Notes under the pieces: generated by a model
The model's database searches: none
Seen by the model: only the letters and a program-made list of their open reading frames with translations
Told to the model about the DNA's origin: nothing
DNA from: Schleiferiaceae bacterium
GTDB taxonomy: Bacteria; Bacteroidota; Bacteroidia; Flavobacteriales; Schleiferiaceae
Direction: 5' to 3'
DNA length: 62,858 nt
NCBI GenBank assembly: GCA_030833905.1
Contig: JAURGG010000003.1
Span: 1 to 62,858, forward strand
Shown: piece by piece, positions 22,646 through 31,570 of the stretch
Position numbering within the stretch: the stretch's first letter is position 1
How the letters are laid out: each line of letters opens with the position of its first letter
Made by a program: the position numbers and the translations under genes

Positions 22646-25131
22646 ACTACATCGGGGAACACACTTTTTGGGCCTTAGCAGGCCGCTTTTTTACCTACCT
22701 CGCCTTTACGGGTGCCCTCGGAACCGCGCTGTTCTACGGACTCAACTGGTTCCGGCCCGGAGCCTGCAGCGGTCCCGACGAACTAGGCCGACCCCGCCCT
22801 GCCCACGGCCCCTTTTTAAGCGCCGGCCGAGCCTCATTCGTGCTGCACAGCATCGGAATCCTCGGGGTGGTCAGCATCCTAATGACCGCCATTCTCAGCC
22901 ACTGGTTTGAATTTGACTACGTGTGGCGTCACTCGTCGCGCGACCTACCCATCGAATATGTCTTTAGCGCACTGTGGGAAGGTCAAGAGGGAAGCTTCAT
23001 CATCTGGATGTTCTGGCACATGGTCCTGGGCTGGTTCTTGGTTCGCGGCGCCCGCTCGTGGGAGCACGGCACCATGGCCGTCGTCGGTCTCGCTCAGCTG
23101 CTCCTCACCAGCATGATTTTGGGCGTCTATGTCTTCGGAACCAAAATTGGCTCCAGCCCCTTCGTGCTCATACGCGAACTTCCTGAAAACCTTGGGCTTC
23201 CGTGGACCACCATCAAGGACTACTTGATCCGAATTCCGGCGTTTCGCGACGGCCAGGGACTGAACCCCTTGCTTCAAAACTACTGGATGGTCATTCACCC
23301 TCCGACCCTGTTTTTGGGCTTTGCCGCGACGCTGATTCCCTTCGCCTATGTGGTGGCTGGCTGGATTGAACGCCGCCCCTTGGACTGGGTCACTCCCGCC
23401 CTACCATGGGTGTTTTTCGGCGTGGGCGTCCTCGGAACCGGCATCCTCATGGGCGGAGCCTGGGCCTACGAAGCTCTCAGCTTCGGCGGCTTTTGGGCCT
23501 GGGATCCGGTTGAAAACGCGTCGCTCGTTCCGTGGATCACACTGGTGGCCGCGGGCCATTTGATGTTTATTGTCAAAAAGAAAAAGACTTCGGGCGGACT
23601 CACCGCCTTGATGGTGATGCTCACCTTTGTCCTCATTCTCTACTCGACCTTTTTGACGCGCAGTGGCGTGCTGGGCGACAGTTCGGTACACTCCTTTGTC
23701 GACCTTGGCCTCAACGGCCAGTTGATGCTGCTCCTAGGATTTTTTGCCCTCGGAAGCCTCGTACTACTCGTCGCTCGCTGGCGCGCCCTGCCCAAGAACA
23801 CGGCCGACGAGGCGTTCTCGTCGCGTGAATTCTGGTTGGTGATTGGCAGCTTGGTGCTGCTGCTTAGCGCCGTGCAAATCAGCTTCAGCACGAGTATTCC
23901 GGTGCTCAACAAAATCATTGGCCCCGAAGGCCTGATTCCATTGCTGGGCGAGGCTATGGCTCCGCCGGCCGACGTATTCAGGCACTACCACTCGATCCAG
24001 ATTCCGGTTGCGATCGTGGTGTCGCTATTCATGGCGACCGTGCCTTTTTTGCGCTGGGATTCGACTCCAGGGGCGATGATGCGCCGCATGCTACCGTCTC
24101 TGGTCGCTTCGCTCGTTTTAGGTGGTTTGGCCGCCTGGGGGCTTAAGTTCGACCAGCCGATGTACACGGTGCTGCTGATCACCGGCATGTTTGCCGCGTT
24201 CGCCAACTTGGACTACTGGCTGCGCTTTTTGCGCGGAAACTGGCGCAGCGGTGGCCTCGCCCTCGCCCACTTTGGATTTGCCCTGATTTTGCTCGGCGCC
24301 TTGATCAGCAACGGTAAAAAGCAGGCAATTAGTCAGAATCCGGTGTTTTTGCACAAGGACTTCCCCGCCAACGAACACATTCTGATTCCGGCAGGAGACA
24401 CCGTCTCGATGCACCCCTACTGGGTCGAGTGGACCGGCGAACGCCGCGAAGGGCATTTTCAGATTTACGACGTCAATTTTTACGGAACCAATCCGGACCA
24501 AACGCCCGGCGAAAAGCTGTTTGCGCTGGCTCCTTACATCCAGATCAACCCGAGAATGGGCAACGTGCGCGAGCCGTCGACCAAGCACTACTGGGACCGC
24601 GACATCTACACCTACGTGAGCTTTGCCGACATGCGCAGCCCCGAAGAAAAGGAGAGCGGTTGGACCGAAGAAATGGAGGCCACCATGGGCCGTGGCGAAG
24701 AAGTGTTTGTGTTCGACGAGTTCATGATGCGCTGCGACAGCATCATCGTCAACGACGCCCAGATGGTGCAAGAAACGGGCGACCTTGCGGCGCTCGACAT
24801 GGCGGCACGACTGACGCTCAAGCACATGGACGGCCGGAGTGAAACCATCGACGTTCCGTACCAAGTGCGCGGTAACCAGGCGACTCCAGGTGAAGCCGAA
24901 TTCGCGGCCCTGGGCGTCAAAGCCCGATTTGACGGAGTCTCTGATGAGCCCGGTCGCTTTACCATGAAGTTTTGGCGCAAGTCGCCCGAAGATGATGAGT
25001 TTATTCTGCTCCAGGCATTCATATTCCCGTACATCAACCTGCTTTGGTTGGGCGTGGTGCTCTTGGCGATTGGCTCAGGGCTTGCGGTGGCCAAGCGCAT
25101 CGTCGGCCCCAAACCCGCGCCCAAGGCATGA
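22642..25131 (+). CDS. ccmF: Cytochrome c haem lyase subunit CcmF (CcsA family)
   Basis: 829-residue polytopic membrane protein that joins haem from CcmE to apocytochrome c. About 14-15 membrane helices; the WWD haem motif GGFWAWDPVENASLVPW lies near residues 281-297, with conserved His residues in NYWMVIHPPTLFLG (about 213-226) and HYHSIQIP (about 449-456). A large periplasmic domain (about 565-790) precedes a final helix. It is longer than E. coli CcmF (about 650), mainly in that soluble domain, as often seen in Bacteroidota. Its stop overlaps the next gene start as ATGA, tying cytochrome maturation to the DUF2520-kdsC-maf genes. Confidence 0.93.
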   Translation: MNYIGEHTFWALAGRFFTYLAFTGALGTALFYGLNWFRPGACSGPDELGRPRPAHGPFLSAGRASFVLHSIGILGVVSILMTAILSHWFEFDYVWRHSSRDLPIEYVFSALWEGQEGSFIIWMFWHMVLGWFLVRGARSWEHGTMAVVGLAQLLLTSMILGVYVFGTKIGSSPFVLIRELPENLGLPWTTIKDYLIRIPAFRDGQGLNPLLQNYWMVIHPPTLFLGFAATLIPFAYVVAGWIERRPLDWVTPALPWVFFGVGVLGTGILMGGAWAYEALSFGGFWAWDPVENASLVPWITLVAAGHLMFIVKKKKTSGGLTALMVMLTFVLILYSTFLTRSGVLGDSSVHSFVDLGLNGQLMLLLGFFALGSLVLLVARWRALPKNTADEAFSSREFWLVIGSLVLLLSAVQISFSTSIPVLNKIIGPEGLIPLLGEAMAPPADVFRHYHSIQIPVAIVVSLFMATVPFLRWDSTPGAMMRRMLPSLVASLVLGGLAAWGLKFDQPMYTVLLITGMFAAFANLDYWLRFLRGNWRSGGLALAHFGFALILLGALISNGKKQAISQNPVFLHKDFPANEHILIPAGDTVSMHPYWVEWTGERREGHFQIYDVNFYGTNPDQTPGEKLFALAPYIQINPRMGNVREPSTKHYWDRDIYTYVSFADMRSPEEKESGWTEEMEATMGRGEEVFVFDEFMMRCDSIIVNDAQMVQETGDLAALDMAARLTLKHMDGRSETIDVPYQVRGNQATPGEAEFAALGVKARFDGVSDEPGRFTMKFWRKSPEDDEFILLQAFIFPYINLLWLGVVLLAIGSGLAVAKRIVGPKPAPKA

Positions 25132-25814
25132 TCTACGTGGTGGGCCGTGGCCGTGTGGGCTCGGCGCTCACCAAGGCGCTTCCCGAGGCGATTGCCGTCG
25201 CAGGTCGCGGATTTTCGGGCATTAGTGCCTTAACGGCTGACGATGTGGTGGTGCTGAGCGTTCCGGACGCTGCAGTGGCCCAATGTGCGGCGGTACTGGC
25301 CGAAACGCCTGCTGTGGTGCTGCACTGCGCCGGGGCTGTTCCCCTATCTGCACTCGGACAGGGGTCCCGGGGGGTGTTTTATCCGATGGTTTCGTTTCGG
25401 TCGAGCGTGGCGTGGAGTCAAATTCCAGTCTTTGCCGAATCCACCGAGGAGCGCGCCGCGCATGCGGTGCGCGACCTGGCCCAACAGCTGGGCTGCCCTG
25501 AGCCCCGTTCCGCCAGCAGCGAAGATCGGGCGCGCTACCACCTTGGGGCCGTATTTGCTAACAATTTTAGCAACCACGTGGTGGCATTGCTTCAGGCCTA
25601 CTGCGCCGAGGTCGGACTCGACCCTAGCGTCTACCGCGAAATGCTAGTGGACACCGTTCGCGATGCCGTGGATGGCGACGCACGAGCCCTCCAAACCGGA
25701 CCCGCGGCACGAGGTGACCGGGGCACCCTCGCGCTGCACCTTGAGGGGTTACCCGAAGGGTTCCGCGCCGTATACCAAGCTTTGAGTGAATCTATTGAAC
25801 GCCATGCCCAATGA
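25128..25814 (+). CDS. Rossmann-like and DUF2520 domain protein
   Basis: 228 residues. An N-terminal NAD(P)-binding fold starts at once (VVGRGRVGSALTKALP, residues 4-19) and includes VVVLSVPDAAVAQCA; a helical DUF2520 domain follows (about 115-225, YHLGAVFANNFSNHVVALLQ). The layout resembles F420-dependent NADP reductase or pyrroline-5-carboxylate reductase, but no substrate is known for the family. It is coupled by ATGA overlaps both to ccmF before it and to kdsC after it. DUF2520-KdsC-Maf is a recurring order in flavobacteria (known), so an envelope or nucleotide-sugar role may be guessed, not shown. Confidence 0.87.
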   Translation: MIYVVGRGRVGSALTKALPEAIAVAGRGFSGISALTADDVVVLSVPDAAVAQCAAVLAETPAVVLHCAGAVPLSALGQGSRGVFYPMVSFRSSVAWSQIPVFAESTEERAAHAVRDLAQQLGCPEPRSASSEDRARYHLGAVFANNFSNHVVALLQAYCAEVGLDPSVYREMLVDTVRDAVDGDARALQTGPAARGDRGTLALHLEGLPEGFRAVYQALSESIERHAQ

Positions 25815-26329
25815 ACTACAAAACCAAGCTCAAAAACATTAAAGCCATGGCGTTTGACGTCGACGGCGTGTTTACCGACGGAAGCGTTCAGCTTTGGCCG
25901 GGCCAAGAACCCATTCGCAATTTTCACAGCAAGGACGGATACGCGGTACAAGTAGCTGCGCGCCAAGGATTTATTTTGGCGGCAATCACTGGGGGTAAAT
26001 CCGAAACGGTGAAAGAGCGAATGAAGGGCCTCGGAGTGCAGGACGTGTGGCTGGGCGCACGGCACAAGATCGAGGCCTACGAAGAGTGGCTGGCGATGTA
26101 CGATTTGCGCGACGAAGAGGTGCTGTACATGGGCGACGACTTGCCCGACATGGAGGTTTTACTGCGCGTGGGGCTGTCGTGCTGCCCGCAGGATTCGGCT
26201 CCTGAAGTCCGAGCCATTGTGGACTACATTTCGCCGATTGAGGGTGGCCGCGGATGCGTACGCGAGGTCATCGAGCAGGTGCTGCGCGCCCAAGGAACCT
26301 GGAACCTTCCAGAACACCGAAACTGGTGA
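25811..26329 (+). CDS. kdsC: KdsC-type HAD phosphatase (KDO 8-phosphate phosphatase)
   Basis: Removes phosphate from 3-deoxy-D-manno-octulosonate 8-phosphate on the way to lipopolysaccharide. 172 residues, cap-less HAD fold: motif I FDVDGVFTDGSV (Asp16 and Asp18), motif II ITGGKSE, Lys in RHKIEAYEEW, and the acidic motif GDDLPDMEV. The C-terminal GRGCVREVIEQVL tail, which closes the active site of the neighbouring subunit in KdsC tetramers, is present. It overlaps both neighbours by four bases (ATGA and GTGA). Confidence 0.93.
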   Translation: MNYKTKLKNIKAMAFDVDGVFTDGSVQLWPGQEPIRNFHSKDGYAVQVAARQGFILAAITGGKSETVKERMKGLGVQDVWLGARHKIEAYEEWLAMYDLRDEEVLYMGDDLPDMEVLLRVGLSCCPQDSAPEVRAIVDYISPIEGGRGCVREVIEQVLRAQGTWNLPEHRNW

Positions 26330-26922
26330 AAAAGCTTCCGTATGTCCTGCGCGGCCAGCTGGTGCTGGGTAGTGCCTCTCCCCGCCGGCGCGAACTACTT
26401 GCTGTTTTAGGGATTCCCTACTCCGTGCGAACCAGCGATGCCGACGAATCGGCTCCTGCGGTACTGAGCGACGTAGAGACGGTGCGCTACGTGGCGCGCC
26501 TCAAGGCTGAGGCCCTCGTGCCGGAGCTCTCCCATGGCGAAGTACTACTCACCGCCGACACCGAAGTCTGGTTTGAGGGACGTCGCTTTGGCAAGCCCCG
26601 CGACCTGGATCACGCGGTTGAAATGCTTCAAACGCTTCGCGGGCAAACGCATAAAGTGATTACCGCAGTGTGCGCCACCGACGGGCACCAATGGTCGCAG
26701 GCTGAATCCATCGCAGAAGTCACGTTTCACCGGGTGGACGACGCATTTATTCGCTACTACGTTGAAACGTTTCAACCGCTTGACAAAGCGGGAGCCTACG
26801 GAGCCCAAGAATGGTTTGGCCAATTGGCCATTAAGCGCATCCACGGTACGTTTGACAACGTGAAAGGCCTTCCGTTGGACACCGTCGTCGAGGTCCTTGG
26901 GCCGTGGCTTGAAAACGCCTAA
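26326..26922 (+). CDS. maf: Maf family nucleoside triphosphate pyrophosphatase
   Basis: Hydrolyses non-standard or excess NTPs (dTTP/UTP type in the YhdE branch) to NMP and pyrophosphate. 198 residues from the GTG at 26326, chosen because it overlaps the kdsC stop as GTGA and gives a family-like N-terminus. Motifs: LGSASPRRRELL (about 15-26), the catalytic ADTEVWFEG (canonical ADTxV), KPRDLDHAVEML, LRGQTHKVITAV, and DKAGAYGAQEW. Last gene of the run that begins at ccmB. Confidence 0.94.
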   Translation: MKKLPYVLRGQLVLGSASPRRRELLAVLGIPYSVRTSDADESAPAVLSDVETVRYVARLKAEALVPELSHGEVLLTADTEVWFEGRRFGKPRDLDHAVEMLQTLRGQTHKVITAVCATDGHQWSQAESIAEVTFHRVDDAFIRYYVETFQPLDKAGAYGAQEWFGQLAIKRIHGTFDNVKGLPLDTVVEVLGPWLENA

Positions 26923-26955
26923 CGCGTTTCGCGCTTATTCCCGATATTGCGGCCC

Positions 26956-28374
26956 ATGCTTCGCGCCCTGACTCCCCTCCTCGTTCTGATTGTTGCCCTC
27001 GTCTTCAACGTTCAGATTTACGGCGACCGAAGTCTTGAAGGCAGCAACCAGCTCATTCTGCTCGCTTCAGCCGGTGTGGCCGCGCTGCTGGCCCCCAAGG
27101 ACCGCAAATCGCTCATTTGGCACGGAATCCAGGGCACCGTATCGGATTCCGCCAAAGCCCTGCTCATTCTGCTGATGGTCGGCGCCCTCGCTGGCACGTG
27201 GATGGCGAGCGGAATCATCCCCACCCTGATCGTCTATGGCCTCAAAATGCTGACGCCGCAGACCTTTCTCGTCGCGGCAACGGTGCTGAGCGCCGGCGTA
27301 AGTCTGGCAACCGGCTCGTCGTGGTCCACCGCTGCGACCGTCGGAATCGCTCTGATGGGCATCGGCCAGAGTTTGGGACTGCCCGCCGGATGGATCGCCG
27401 GGGCCGTCATATCTGGAGCCTACTTTGGAGACAAAATGTCACCGGTCAGCGACACCACCAACATCGCGGCCACCATGGCCGGAGCCGAACTCACCGACCA
27501 CATTCGCCACATGATCTGGACCTCAGGACCTGCAATCCTAGTGGCCCTTGCCGTATTTGGAATCAAAGGCCTCTCGGCCAACGAATCTGGCGACCTGAGC
27601 GAAGTGGCCGTCATCACAGACCTTCTAGAATCCAAGTTTACCATTAGCCCATGGCTTCTGCTGGTTCCGATTGCCAGCATTGCGCTCATCGCGCTCAAAA
27701 TCGACGCCCTCGCTGCAATGGGCCTCGGAACCCTTGCCGGAGCCATCGCCGCCAACATCCTTCAGCCCCACATTATCGCCGAAATCGCTGGCCACAGTGG
27801 CCCAAGCGCTTGGTATGAGGGCAGCATGCAGGCCATGTACGGCAGCACGCAAATTGCCATCGACCACCCCATGCTGAGCGACTTGCTCAAAGGCAAGGGC
27901 ATGTACGGAATGCTGGGCACCGTGTGGCTCATTCTGTGCGCGCTCACCTTTGGCGGAGTCATGGACGCCGCCGGCTTTCTCGCCACCCTCACCCAGGGCT
28001 TGCTGCGCATCGCGCGCGGAACCTTCGGCCTCATCTCGTCAACCTTAGCTTCAGGCTTGATGCTCAACGTCACCGCTTCAGACCAATATTTGGCTATTGT
28101 GGTCCCTGGACGAATGTTTAAAAAGGCCTACGAAGAGCGTGGTCTCAAACCCGAAAACCTCTCGCGGGCGCTTGAAGATTCCGGCACGGTAACCTCAGCA
28201 CTGGTTCCGTGGAACACCTGCGGAGCCTACCAGTCCAGCGTGCTCGGCGTGGCCACCGGCGAGTACTTCATGTACGCGATATTCAACTGGATGAGTCCGC
28301 TCGTGAGCCTGTTGCTCGCCGCTACGGGGTGGAAGGTTACCAAAACCGCTTCTGCTTCATCCACGCAATCATAG
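26956..28374 (+). CDS. nhaC: NhaC-type Na+/H+ antiporter
   Basis: 472-residue inner-membrane antiporter with about 12 helices. Recognised by GSSWSTAATVGIALMGIG, SGAYFGDKMSPVSDTTNIAA (the ion-path segment with Asp residues) and TCGAYQSSVLG near the C-terminus. The ATG at 26956 is used; a TTG three codons earlier is less likely. No good -7 box is seen (GATATTGC six bases upstream is poor). Its 3' end overlaps the convergent corA by 38 bases. A role in sodium export or pH balance is expected; NhaC-like proteins can also exchange malate for lactate (MleN), which cannot be excluded. Confidence 0.9.
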   Translation: MLRALTPLLVLIVALVFNVQIYGDRSLEGSNQLILLASAGVAALLAPKDRKSLIWHGIQGTVSDSAKALLILLMVGALAGTWMASGIIPTLIVYGLKMLTPQTFLVAATVLSAGVSLATGSSWSTAATVGIALMGIGQSLGLPAGWIAGAVISGAYFGDKMSPVSDTTNIAATMAGAELTDHIRHMIWTSGPAILVALAVFGIKGLSANESGDLSEVAVITDLLESKFTISPWLLLVPIASIALIALKIDALAAMGLGTLAGAIAANILQPHIIAEIAGHSGPSAWYEGSMQAMYGSTQIAIDHPMLSDLLKGKGMYGMLGTVWLILCALTFGGVMDAAGFLATLTQGLLRIARGTFGLISSTLASGLMLNVTASDQYLAIVVPGRMFKKAYEERGLKPENLSRALEDSGTVTSALVPWNTCGAYQSSVLGVATGEYFMYAIFNWMSPLVSLLLAATGWKVTKTASASSTQS

Positions 28375-29296
28375 AAATTGCGACTGCTGCCATCACGAGC
28401 AGCACCACAGGATAGCCCCAGCTCCACTCGAGTTCGGGCATCCACGCAAAGTTCATTCCGTACACACCGGCAATGAACGTAAGGGGCATGAACACCGCCG
28501 AAAAGACCGTGAGGATGCGCATCACCTCATTGGTGCGCTGGCTCACCGACGACACGTACAGGCTTTCGAGCGACTCGAGAAGGCTGCGCTGTGCCTCCAA
28601 TCGTTCATAGAGCGACTGAACCTTGCCCTTCACGTCGCGCACATAGGGTCGGTTTTCGCGCTTCACGATTCCGTGGGTCGAGGTTTCGAGCGAATTCACC
28701 ACTTCTCTCAACGGAGCCACATGGCGCCGTAGTGCACTGATCTGACGCTTTACCTTCAAAATATTCACGATAATCCGCTGGCTGGGGCGGTGCACCACCT
28801 CGGTTTCGAGGCGCTCGAGCACCCCTTCAAGGTGGTCAAGCTGCAGTTCGTAGGGTTTGAGCGCGGCATCGATGAGGCGAATAAAGAGGTAGTCTGAACC
28901 CTTGCTTCGCACCAATCCGCGCTGCGCCTCAATGCGCTCTTCGACTGCGTTAAAAAGCCCCGGGCGGCACAGCGTGAGTACGCCGTGGGCGTGTAGTACG
29001 AGCCCAACCTGCTCAAATTTGAGCGCACCGAGATCACTCGGAACCACCACGTCCAAATCCATGTACAGGTGGTCGGGGTACTCCTCAAGGTTGGCACGTG
29101 CTTCGGTGTCTAGCAAATCGGTGGCAATGTGCGGATGCAGTCCCCACGCCGCAACTGCAGCGCGCAGCATGGACTCTTGTGCGGGTGCATCCCACAAAAT
29201 CCAGCGCACCGCCTCGGTTCCGACCAGTTCAGGCACGTTTGTGCCCAAGGTTTCGCGCGCGAAGCGTTCCGTCCCGTAATCGATTAATTCGCTCAT
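28337..29296 (-). CDS. corA: CorA family Mg2+/Co2+ transporter
   Basis: 319-residue divalent cation channel. A long cytosolic alpha/beta and helical domain (1-250) leads to two C-terminal helices with the diagnostic YGMNFAWMPELEW loop (GMN at about residue 280) and a basic end (KQKRF). The start is put at 29296, giving MSELIDYGTERF, because a TACCTTCA box lies four bases before it; a longer frame upstream would run into the divergent gene's promoter. Start codons of the divergent pair corA/glycosyltransferase are 37 bases apart. Confidence 0.94.
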   Translation of the reverse strand: MSELIDYGTERFARETLGTNVPELVGTEAVRWILWDAPAQESMLRAAVAAWGLHPHIATDLLDTEARANLEEYPDHLYMDLDVVVPSDLGALKFEQVGLVLHAHGVLTLCRPGLFNAVEERIEAQRGLVRSKGSDYLFIRLIDAALKPYELQLDHLEGVLERLETEVVHRPSQRIIVNILKVKRQISALRRHVAPLREVVNSLETSTHGIVKRENRPYVRDVKGKVQSLYERLEAQRSLLESLESLYVSSVSQRTNEVMRILTVFSAVFMPLTFIAGVYGMNFAWMPELEWSWGYPVVLLVMAAVAISMIAWMKQKRFW

Positions 29297-29300
29297 ACGA

Positions 29301-29308
29301 TGAAGGTA
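29301..29308 (-). promoter_or_regulatory. -7 box (TACCTTCA) of corA
   Basis: Reverse-strand TACCTTCA, four bases (TCGT) before the corA ATG at 29296. Two mismatches at the 3' end of TAnnTTTG. Confidence 0.45.
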
Positions 29309-29320
29309 GTGCGCAGTCCG

Positions 29321-29328
29321 TACTTTTG
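29321..29328 (+). promoter_or_regulatory. -7 box (TACTTTTG) of the GT2 gene
   Basis: Perfect TAnnTTTG, five bases (CGGCT) before ATG 29334. Only 12 bases separate it from the corA box on the other strand. Confidence 0.6.
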
Positions 29329-29333
29329 CGGCT

Positions 29334-30053
29334 ATGCCCGTACTCAGCATCGTCATGCCGGCCTACAACGAAGCCGCGACCATACACCTCATCTTAGACA
29401 AAGTCCGCGACTGCCGCCTGCCTGACGGATGGACCAAAGAGCTCATCGTCGTCAACGACTGCAGCAAGGACGGCACTGAAGAGGCCATCGAGCGCTACGC
29501 GTCGGCCAACCCCGCGCTGCCCCTCACCTACCGCAAGCACGAAGTCAACAAGGGCAAGGGTGCCGCACTGCACACCGGAATCGCCATGGCCACCGGCGAC
29601 TACGTCATCATTCAGGACGCCGACCTCGAGTACGACCCCAAAGAGTACGTAGCCCTGCTTCAGCCCGTCATTGACGGCCACGCCGACGTGGTCTTTGGAT
29701 CTCGTTTTATGGGCGGAAACGCACACCGCATCCTCTTCTTTTGGCACTCCATCGGCAACAAGTTTTTGACCTTCCTGTCAAACATGTTCACGAACCTGAA
29801 CCTGACCGACATGGAAACCTGCTACAAGCTCTTTCGCCGCGACCTGATTCAGTCAATCAATCTTCGCGAAAACCGCTTCGGATTTGAGCCCGAAGTCACC
29901 GCCAAGATCGCCCGGGTGCCCAAAGTCCGCATCTATGAGGTCGGAATCAGCTACTACGGCCGCACCTTCGAGGAAGGCAAGAAAATCGGCTGGAAGGACG
30001 GCGTGCGCGCCATTTACTGCATCCTGAAGTACGGGGCGTTTAAGGCGAAGTAG
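29334..30053 (+). CDS. Family 2 glycosyltransferase, dolichyl-phosphate mannose synthase-like
   Basis: 239-residue GT-A enzyme. [13 protein letters not shown] (residues 5-17), [26 protein letters not shown], and the metal site [10 protein letters not shown] (DXD-like DAD) are those of the DPM1 branch that loads sugars on polyprenyl phosphate; [10 protein letters not shown] and [12 protein letters not shown] are typical of this subgroup. It lacks membrane helices, so it is the short cytosolic form. Likely role: making a lipid-linked sugar for surface glycan or protein glycosylation. Confidence 0.92.
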   Translation: MPVLSIVMPAYNEAATIHLILDKVRDCRLPDGWTKELIVVNDCSKDGTEEAIERYASANPALPLTYRKHEVNKGKGAALHTGIAMATGDYVIIQDADLEYDPKEYVALLQPVIDGHADVVFGSRFMGGNAHRILFFWHSIGNKFLTFLSNMFTNLNLTDMETCYKLFRRDLIQSINLRENRFGFEPEVTAKIARVPKVRIYEVGISYYGRTFEEGKKIGWKDGVRAIYCILKYGAFKAK

Positions 30054-30064
30054 CCGATTAGCAC

Positions 30065-30126
30065 GGTTGGCGAGGTTAGCTCGTTGGCTAAATGGCTGCC
30101 GGTTTCTGGCTGCTGGCTACTTGTTT
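30065..30126. repeat. Heptamer array, left flank of the RhuM-Fic insert
   Basis: On the reverse strand the units are GCCAGCA, GCCAGAA, ACCGGCA, GCCATTT, GCCAACG, GCTAACC, GCCAACC, some with one or two bases between. Bases 30065-30089 match 31488-31512 in inverse orientation at 23 of 25 positions. Noncoding (30054-30142). Confidence 0.75.
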
Positions 30127-30142
30127 TGGTGCTGCGTTAAGC

Positions 30143-31120
30143 TTAGGCGGATTTGCGAAACTCGCGGTTAAGATTTCGATTCAATACACTAACCAGCAAC
30201 CGGCGCACGGTTTCCATTTCATTCGCCTTACTTGCTGCGACAAATAAGGTCAGGCTTGCAAGAGCATCGTTGCTGATCACGAGCTGTCCAGACCCCTTGT
30301 ATAGTAGTCCATTTCGCTCCAAAAACAACAAGAAACAAGCAGCTGCTATGCGCTTGTTACCATCGACAAATGCATGGTTCTTGACCACCAAATAAAGCAG
30401 CATCGCGGCTTTTTCTTCAATTGATGGATACACTTCTTGGTCGCCAAACCCCTGCCTAATTTGATGTACGGCGCTATCAAAACCGCCATCTTTTTCTTTG
30501 CCAAAGACATCTGAATCAAATTCTGCACGCATTTTTTCGACAAGCACCATGTATTCAGCCATGCTTGGGTAATCCGCTCCAGTCGTGTGTGTTCCTTGTT
30601 CATCCAACGACTCATGGTCGTAGTCGTCCAGAAGCTGAAGGCCCACACTAAATTGATGCAACCAGGCATAATTTTCATTATCGATGGCCTGAACTTCAAT
30701 TGCCCTACTAAGGATACGTATCCCGTCGTGAAGCACTTGTACTTCCTTGTTTTTTTGTGCGAGGCGCTGTTCATTGATAGCCACCCCTTCAATCAGGTAG
30801 TCTTTCAATCGTTTCGTGGCCCATTGGCGGAATTGGGTGCCTCGAATTGATTTAACCCTATATCCTACTGAAATGATCACATCCAAACTATAGAGGGCCA
30901 CAGGTCTATCAGAATGAGCAATATGCACTTTTTGCATATTGCCCTCTTTCACTAACTCTCTCTCCTTAAACACATTAGACAAGTGCCGAGAAATAACTGA
31001 CTGATCCCTGTCAAACAAAACAGCTAATTGATCCTGACTCAACCAAACCGTTTCATTCGAAAGTTGGACATTCAGAACAATGCCATCTTGACTTTGATAT
31101 ATTTCTATCTGTTGTTCCAT
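30143..31120 (-). CDS. RhuM family protein with C-terminal Fic/Doc domain
   Basis: 325 residues in two parts. Residues 1-150 are the RhuM virulence-protein domain (VWLSQDQLAVLFDRDQSVIS near 25-44, with helix-turn-helix character; SVGYRVKSIRGTQFRQWA near 84-101). Residues about 185-325 are Fic/Doc-like, with the core motif HAFVDGNKR at 249-257, close to the Doc form HxFx[D/N]xNKR. Fic proteins transfer AMP or phosphate to target proteins; Doc phosphorylates EF-Tu. This gene is visibly AT-richer than its neighbours in codon use, lacks a near-start TAnnTTTG box, and is enclosed by inverted heptamer repeats, all signs of acquisition. No separate antitoxin is seen, so it may be self-controlled. 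Confidence 0.9.
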   Translation of the reverse strand: MEQQIEIYQSQDGIVLNVQLSNETVWLSQDQLAVLFDRDQSVISRHLSNVFKERELVKEGNMQKVHIAHSDRPVALYSLDVIISVGYRVKSIRGTQFRQWATKRLKDYLIEGVAINEQRLAQKNKEVQVLHDGIRILSRAIEVQAIDNENYAWLHQFSVGLQLLDDYDHESLDEQGTHTTGADYPSMAEYMVLVEKMRAEFDSDVFGKEKDGGFDSAVHQIRQGFGDQEVYPSIEEKAAMLLYLVVKNHAFVDGNKRIAAACFLLFLERNGLLYKGSGQLVISNDALASLTLFVAASKANEMETVRRLLVSVLNRNLNREFRKSA

Positions 31121-31470
31121 TATTTTTCATTCATTACCAATTTTTACCAACTCCATGCGAGCGAAGCCATTCACTCCAATGTGACCCCACCTAAACGCTC
31201 GAAAATCATCTGCTAGCCTGCGGTGCATCAGTCAACAGCACACGTAGGACAAACCCAAATCACATCTCACAGCGATCCGCGTACTGAATTTACTTCAACC
31301 CCGTCACCGAACAGCCACTGTAGTTGATAAGTTCGAAATTCACACAATTCAATAGCCACCTCACTGCGATCGATTGACTAAATGCATAGTTTATAAGGAG
31401 TTGTAAACCGTAAAGCTCACCCGAGGGCCGGATTTTTCCATTCTAAGCATATGGGTTCATGGTGACCTCG
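31121..31470. other. AT-richer intergenic stretch of the RhuM-Fic insert
   Basis: No gene or RNA recognised. Base composition drifts from AT-rich next to RhuM-Fic toward the local norm. A weak repeat CTCAC[A/T]GCGATC occurs twice (near 31267 and 31362). It could be the remains of a former partner gene. Confidence 0.4.
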
Positions 31471-31525
31471 AGCAACGAGAAACTAGCAGCCAACGAGCCA
31501 ACCTGGCCAACCAGCCAACCTCGCA
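31471..31525. repeat. Heptamer array, right flank of the RhuM-Fic insert
   Basis: Units ACGAGAA, ACTAGCA, GCCAACG, then GCCAACC three times with 1-2 base spacers. Bases 31488-31512 are the inverted partner of 30065-30089. Confidence 0.75.
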
Positions 31526-31526
31526 A

Positions 31527-31560
31527 AAAAAAAGCCGCCCCGAAGGGCGGCCTTTTTTTT
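31527..31560 (-). terminator. Terminator of dnaK (works on both strands)
   Basis: Arms GCCGCCC (31534-31540) and GGGCGGC (31545-31551). On the reverse strand the loop is TTCG and is followed by a run of T; on the forward strand eight T (31553-31560) follow. Confidence 0.9.
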
Positions 31561-31570
31561 GATCCAAGGC

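Noticed and set aside
31121-31470. A small RNA or second toxin-antitoxin gene beside RhuM-Fic
   Set aside because: Frames here are short and without known motifs, and I see no stable hairpin-plus-T ending.
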